Below, piece after piece: positions 61,845 to 64,000 of a stretch of DNA of 64,000 bases (within the stretch, counting starts at the first letter, position 1; each line of letters opens with the position of its first letter). The DNA comes from Protonemura montana (Eukaryota; Arthropoda; Insecta; Plecoptera; Nemouridae): positions 5,394,001 to 5,458,000 of the forward strand of contig OX387612.1 in NCBI GenBank assembly GCA_947568835.1. Direction: 5' to 3'. The notes beneath the pieces were generated by a model. That model was given only the letters and a program-made list of their open reading frames with translations. It searched no databases and was not told where the DNA came from. The position numbers and the translations under genes were made by a program.

Positions 61845-62265
61845 ATGGTTTGGCGTGTCGGAAACACCGAAGTTAAGCAACACTGCGCTGGGCCAGGTAT
61901 TGGATGGGTGACCATAATACACATGGCTAGTTCTGTTCGGGAGAGAGGTTGTAGGGATGAAAGTTAGTACATCAACTTCATTCGCCTTGCTTATCAACCT
62001 CTCGACAGCATGGATTTATGGAGGAATCCTGCTGTTTGAGTTGAACCGTCCTTCGGAAGGGACGTGAAGCCGGTGGTCCCCTTGGTGCTCTTCGACAGGA
62101 GTAGGCTACGTGCCGGCACCAGATTTACCCACCTCCCTTCTAGGCTAGGTTAGGTTCATCATCATCCTCATCATCATCCACTCATTCACCGACGCAATTA
62201 GACCAGTGCCGCAGGGCCAGTTGTCAAAACAGTGCGTCGTTAAACACCACAAATAAATTCTTTAA
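61845..62265 (+). mobile_element. 5S-derived SINE, near full length
   Basis: GGTTTGGCGTGTCGGAAACA, CCGAAGTTAAGCAACACTGC, GTATTGGATGGGTGACC (5S internal promoter region), then the conserved body and a CGTTAAACACCACAAATAAA tail. About 410 bp; the best single reference copy in the window. Confidence 0.9.
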
Positions 62266-63020
62266 CAGCACAATAATAATAAAGTACCAAAAAGGCAGAC
62301 TATTAGCAAAACCCACATACCTACATTTGGGGGAAAAGTTGTTATGCCATGGTAACAACCCCTGAAAATCTGGAAAATCAGTCTGTGATTGGATGATTGA
62401 ATTTATCACTCCTTTGTGAATCCAGCCTCTGATTTTCTCTGATATATAACGAAATTCTGACCCAACTGAGCAGAGCAAAACATAAAACATGGATGAAAGT
62501 AAAAAAAAATCTGAGCGTAGAAAACATTTTAATAAATCGCATGTGTTTTGGCCAAAACTGCTTTACGATAATCAATATTTTCTTGTAGCTGAGCTTGTCC
62601 GAGTTAGGTTTGTCAACTTCATCTAGTCGATAATTTGTCTCACTTTTTATCGACTTCAAAATCGTCGATTCCTGTAAATTAGGCAACAAAGGCTACATAT
62701 CAAATGCGCAGAGCTGCCTAACTTTCAGTAGTTCTCTGATTTGATAAAACGATGAATGGCGGTCTATCGCGTTTCGGATGACTCTCCAGACGATCTGAAT
62801 GATTGGCACATTCTGTTTGCTTAAACTTTGCTGATATATATTGAACTGTATGTGAGACATCAATTATTTCATATTAATCAGGTCACTCTTATCACCCTAT
62901 ATACTCAAGGCAGCTGCGAGCGTAGCCGATGCATTACTTTGTTATGTAATCGTTGAGATTGAACATGGAAATTGAATCTAAGCCTTAAAGCTAAAAAAGG
63001 GGATATAAATAATTTACTGT
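62266..63020. other. Intergenic, no gene recognised
   Basis: AT-rich sequence without a supported exon or repeat. Confidence 0.5.
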
Positions 63021-63182
63021 TATAATGTGTTTTTCGGATTTGCTTTGTGTTGAAGATGTTTGCGGCCCTAGAAAGGGTTTTACGTCTCCACGTCGACGAG
63101 GCACGGCTCGTCATCTTCAGGAGACCCTTTCTAGGACCGCACACCTCTTCAACGCCGAGCAAATCCGAAAAACACATCATTA
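63021..63182. mobile_element. Foldback element with hammerhead-like centre
   Basis: Left arm GTGTTTTTCGGATTTGCT with CCCTAGAAAGGG is mirrored by CCCTTTCTAGGACCGC and AGCAAATCCGAAAAACAC. The centre on the minus strand reads CTGAAGAT, GACGAG (complement of 63107-63112), CTCGTC (complement of 63095-63100), GACGTGG: a hammerhead-like order with part of GAAAC lost. Confidence 0.6.
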
Positions 63183-63514
63183 CATCAAACCATGGCTCTG
63201 CAAACAAGCACTCAACCAAATAATTTACTGCAGAGATGCTCAGGATACTATATTTTTTGGGTACTGGAAAGGTAAGGTAAGTTTTGTATTACAGCCGATA
63301 TCTAAACACCTATTCAAGTTTCAGACTTGCAGTTTTCAGGATTAGAAAAAAAATAAAAACTTAGTCGGAAACATTCTCAAAATTTTAGAAAAATCCTATC
63401 AGATTTTTGAAAACGCTTACTACATATATATTTTTATAAACGACTCTAACAAAAATGCATGTCTTTAAAAACGATAGAATTTTTTAAAATTTATATTGAC
63501 TGCTGCAAAATTCA

Positions 63515-64000
63515 ATTTTTGGCACTTTACAGGTCACGAGAAAAAATCCACCGTTCATCCAAGCGTAAAAAAAAGCAAGGTTTTTGCTCAATACCGAGAG
63601 TTTAGAAGTTCATAACTATAAAACATGTTCTATCAACTTGCTGTAACTTTCAGGAAAAGTTGTTCTTGAATATATCTAGGCTGGTGCTAACTTTTATGTT
63701 TCGCACTTATTAAGTTTTCGAGAAAAGAATGCACCGTCCGCCAATGCGTTAATATGCACAGTTTTTTAGGGACACTTGACTCTTTGCAGGCGTACAAATA
63801 CGTTACAACTACAAACTATCAGGAAAAGTTTTTCTCAATTGTATAAATGCTAGTGCATAATGTTATCTTTTTTTCTGGCACGTTTTTGAGAACAAAAAAT
63901 GTCTTTCGCCTATGTGTTAAAATTGTATGGTTTTTACGCACTATGGACTCGATTCATGCGTATTTACTATGCTATATATTCTAATAACGAGCTAAAACTT
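63515..64000. repeat. Diverged tandem repeat, period about 190 bp (continues off right edge)
   Basis: Three diverged copies are aligned by the segments TTTGGCACTTTACAGG, TTTCGCACTTATTAAG and CTGGCACGTTTTTGAG, each followed by an A-rich run, CCGTTCATCC/CCGTCCGCCAA/TTTCGCCTATG and a GGTTTTT-type end. Old compared with the other arrays. Confidence 0.55.

Overview
This is a eukaryotic (animal) window with GT-AG introns and AT-rich, repeat-laden non-coding DNA. The two genes I can read, plus 5S-rRNA-derived SINEs, suggest an arthropod-like invertebrate. I cannot place the species from sequence alone. No bacterial, CRISPR or intact viral or retroelement coding region was seen.

Layout. (1) Positions 1-2473, minus strand: three exons of an actin-binding Rho-activating protein (ABRA/Costars family), running off the left edge. 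Its last visible intron is filled by a 43-bp E-box-bearing tandem array. (2) Positions 2.5-20.5 kb: mostly gene-free, with dispersed repeats and tandem arrays of 118, ~116, 92, 54, 114, 70 and 87 bp. (3) Positions 20.5-59.65 kb, plus strand: one large gene encoding a classical-topology cadherin, recognised as Cad86C-like. It has about 24 coding exons and about 1534 residues: signal peptide, about six cadherin repeats, a furin-type site, a membrane-adjacent domain, one membrane helix and a cytoplasmic tail of about 700 residues. Exons 2-24 join in frame without a break; exon 1 is a prediction. Five of its later introns are largely made of tandem arrays (68, 68, 70, 53 and 63 bp units), and its 12.8-kb first intron holds four more. 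(4) Positions 59.7-64 kb: intergenic, with one full-length SINE, a foldback element and a diverged satellite at the right edge.

Repeats dominate the window. Recurrent families are: a 5S-derived SINE (eight loci); a roughly 400-bp dispersed repeat that I call R (seven loci); a family with hammerhead-ribozyme-like ends, here called P, probably Penelope-like debris; terminal-inverted-repeat elements carrying a tRNA-like core, here called T; and minisatellites that recur at several places in both orientations. Several arrays look derived from these elements: the 68-bp units from the SINE, the 53-bp units from the left end of R, and the 70-bp intronic units from a tRNA-like sequence.

The genes are not known to cooperate. 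ABRA is an actin/Rho regulator and the cadherin is a surface adhesion protein; they are divergently transcribed about 18 kb apart. All family assignments were made by eye and no database search was run.
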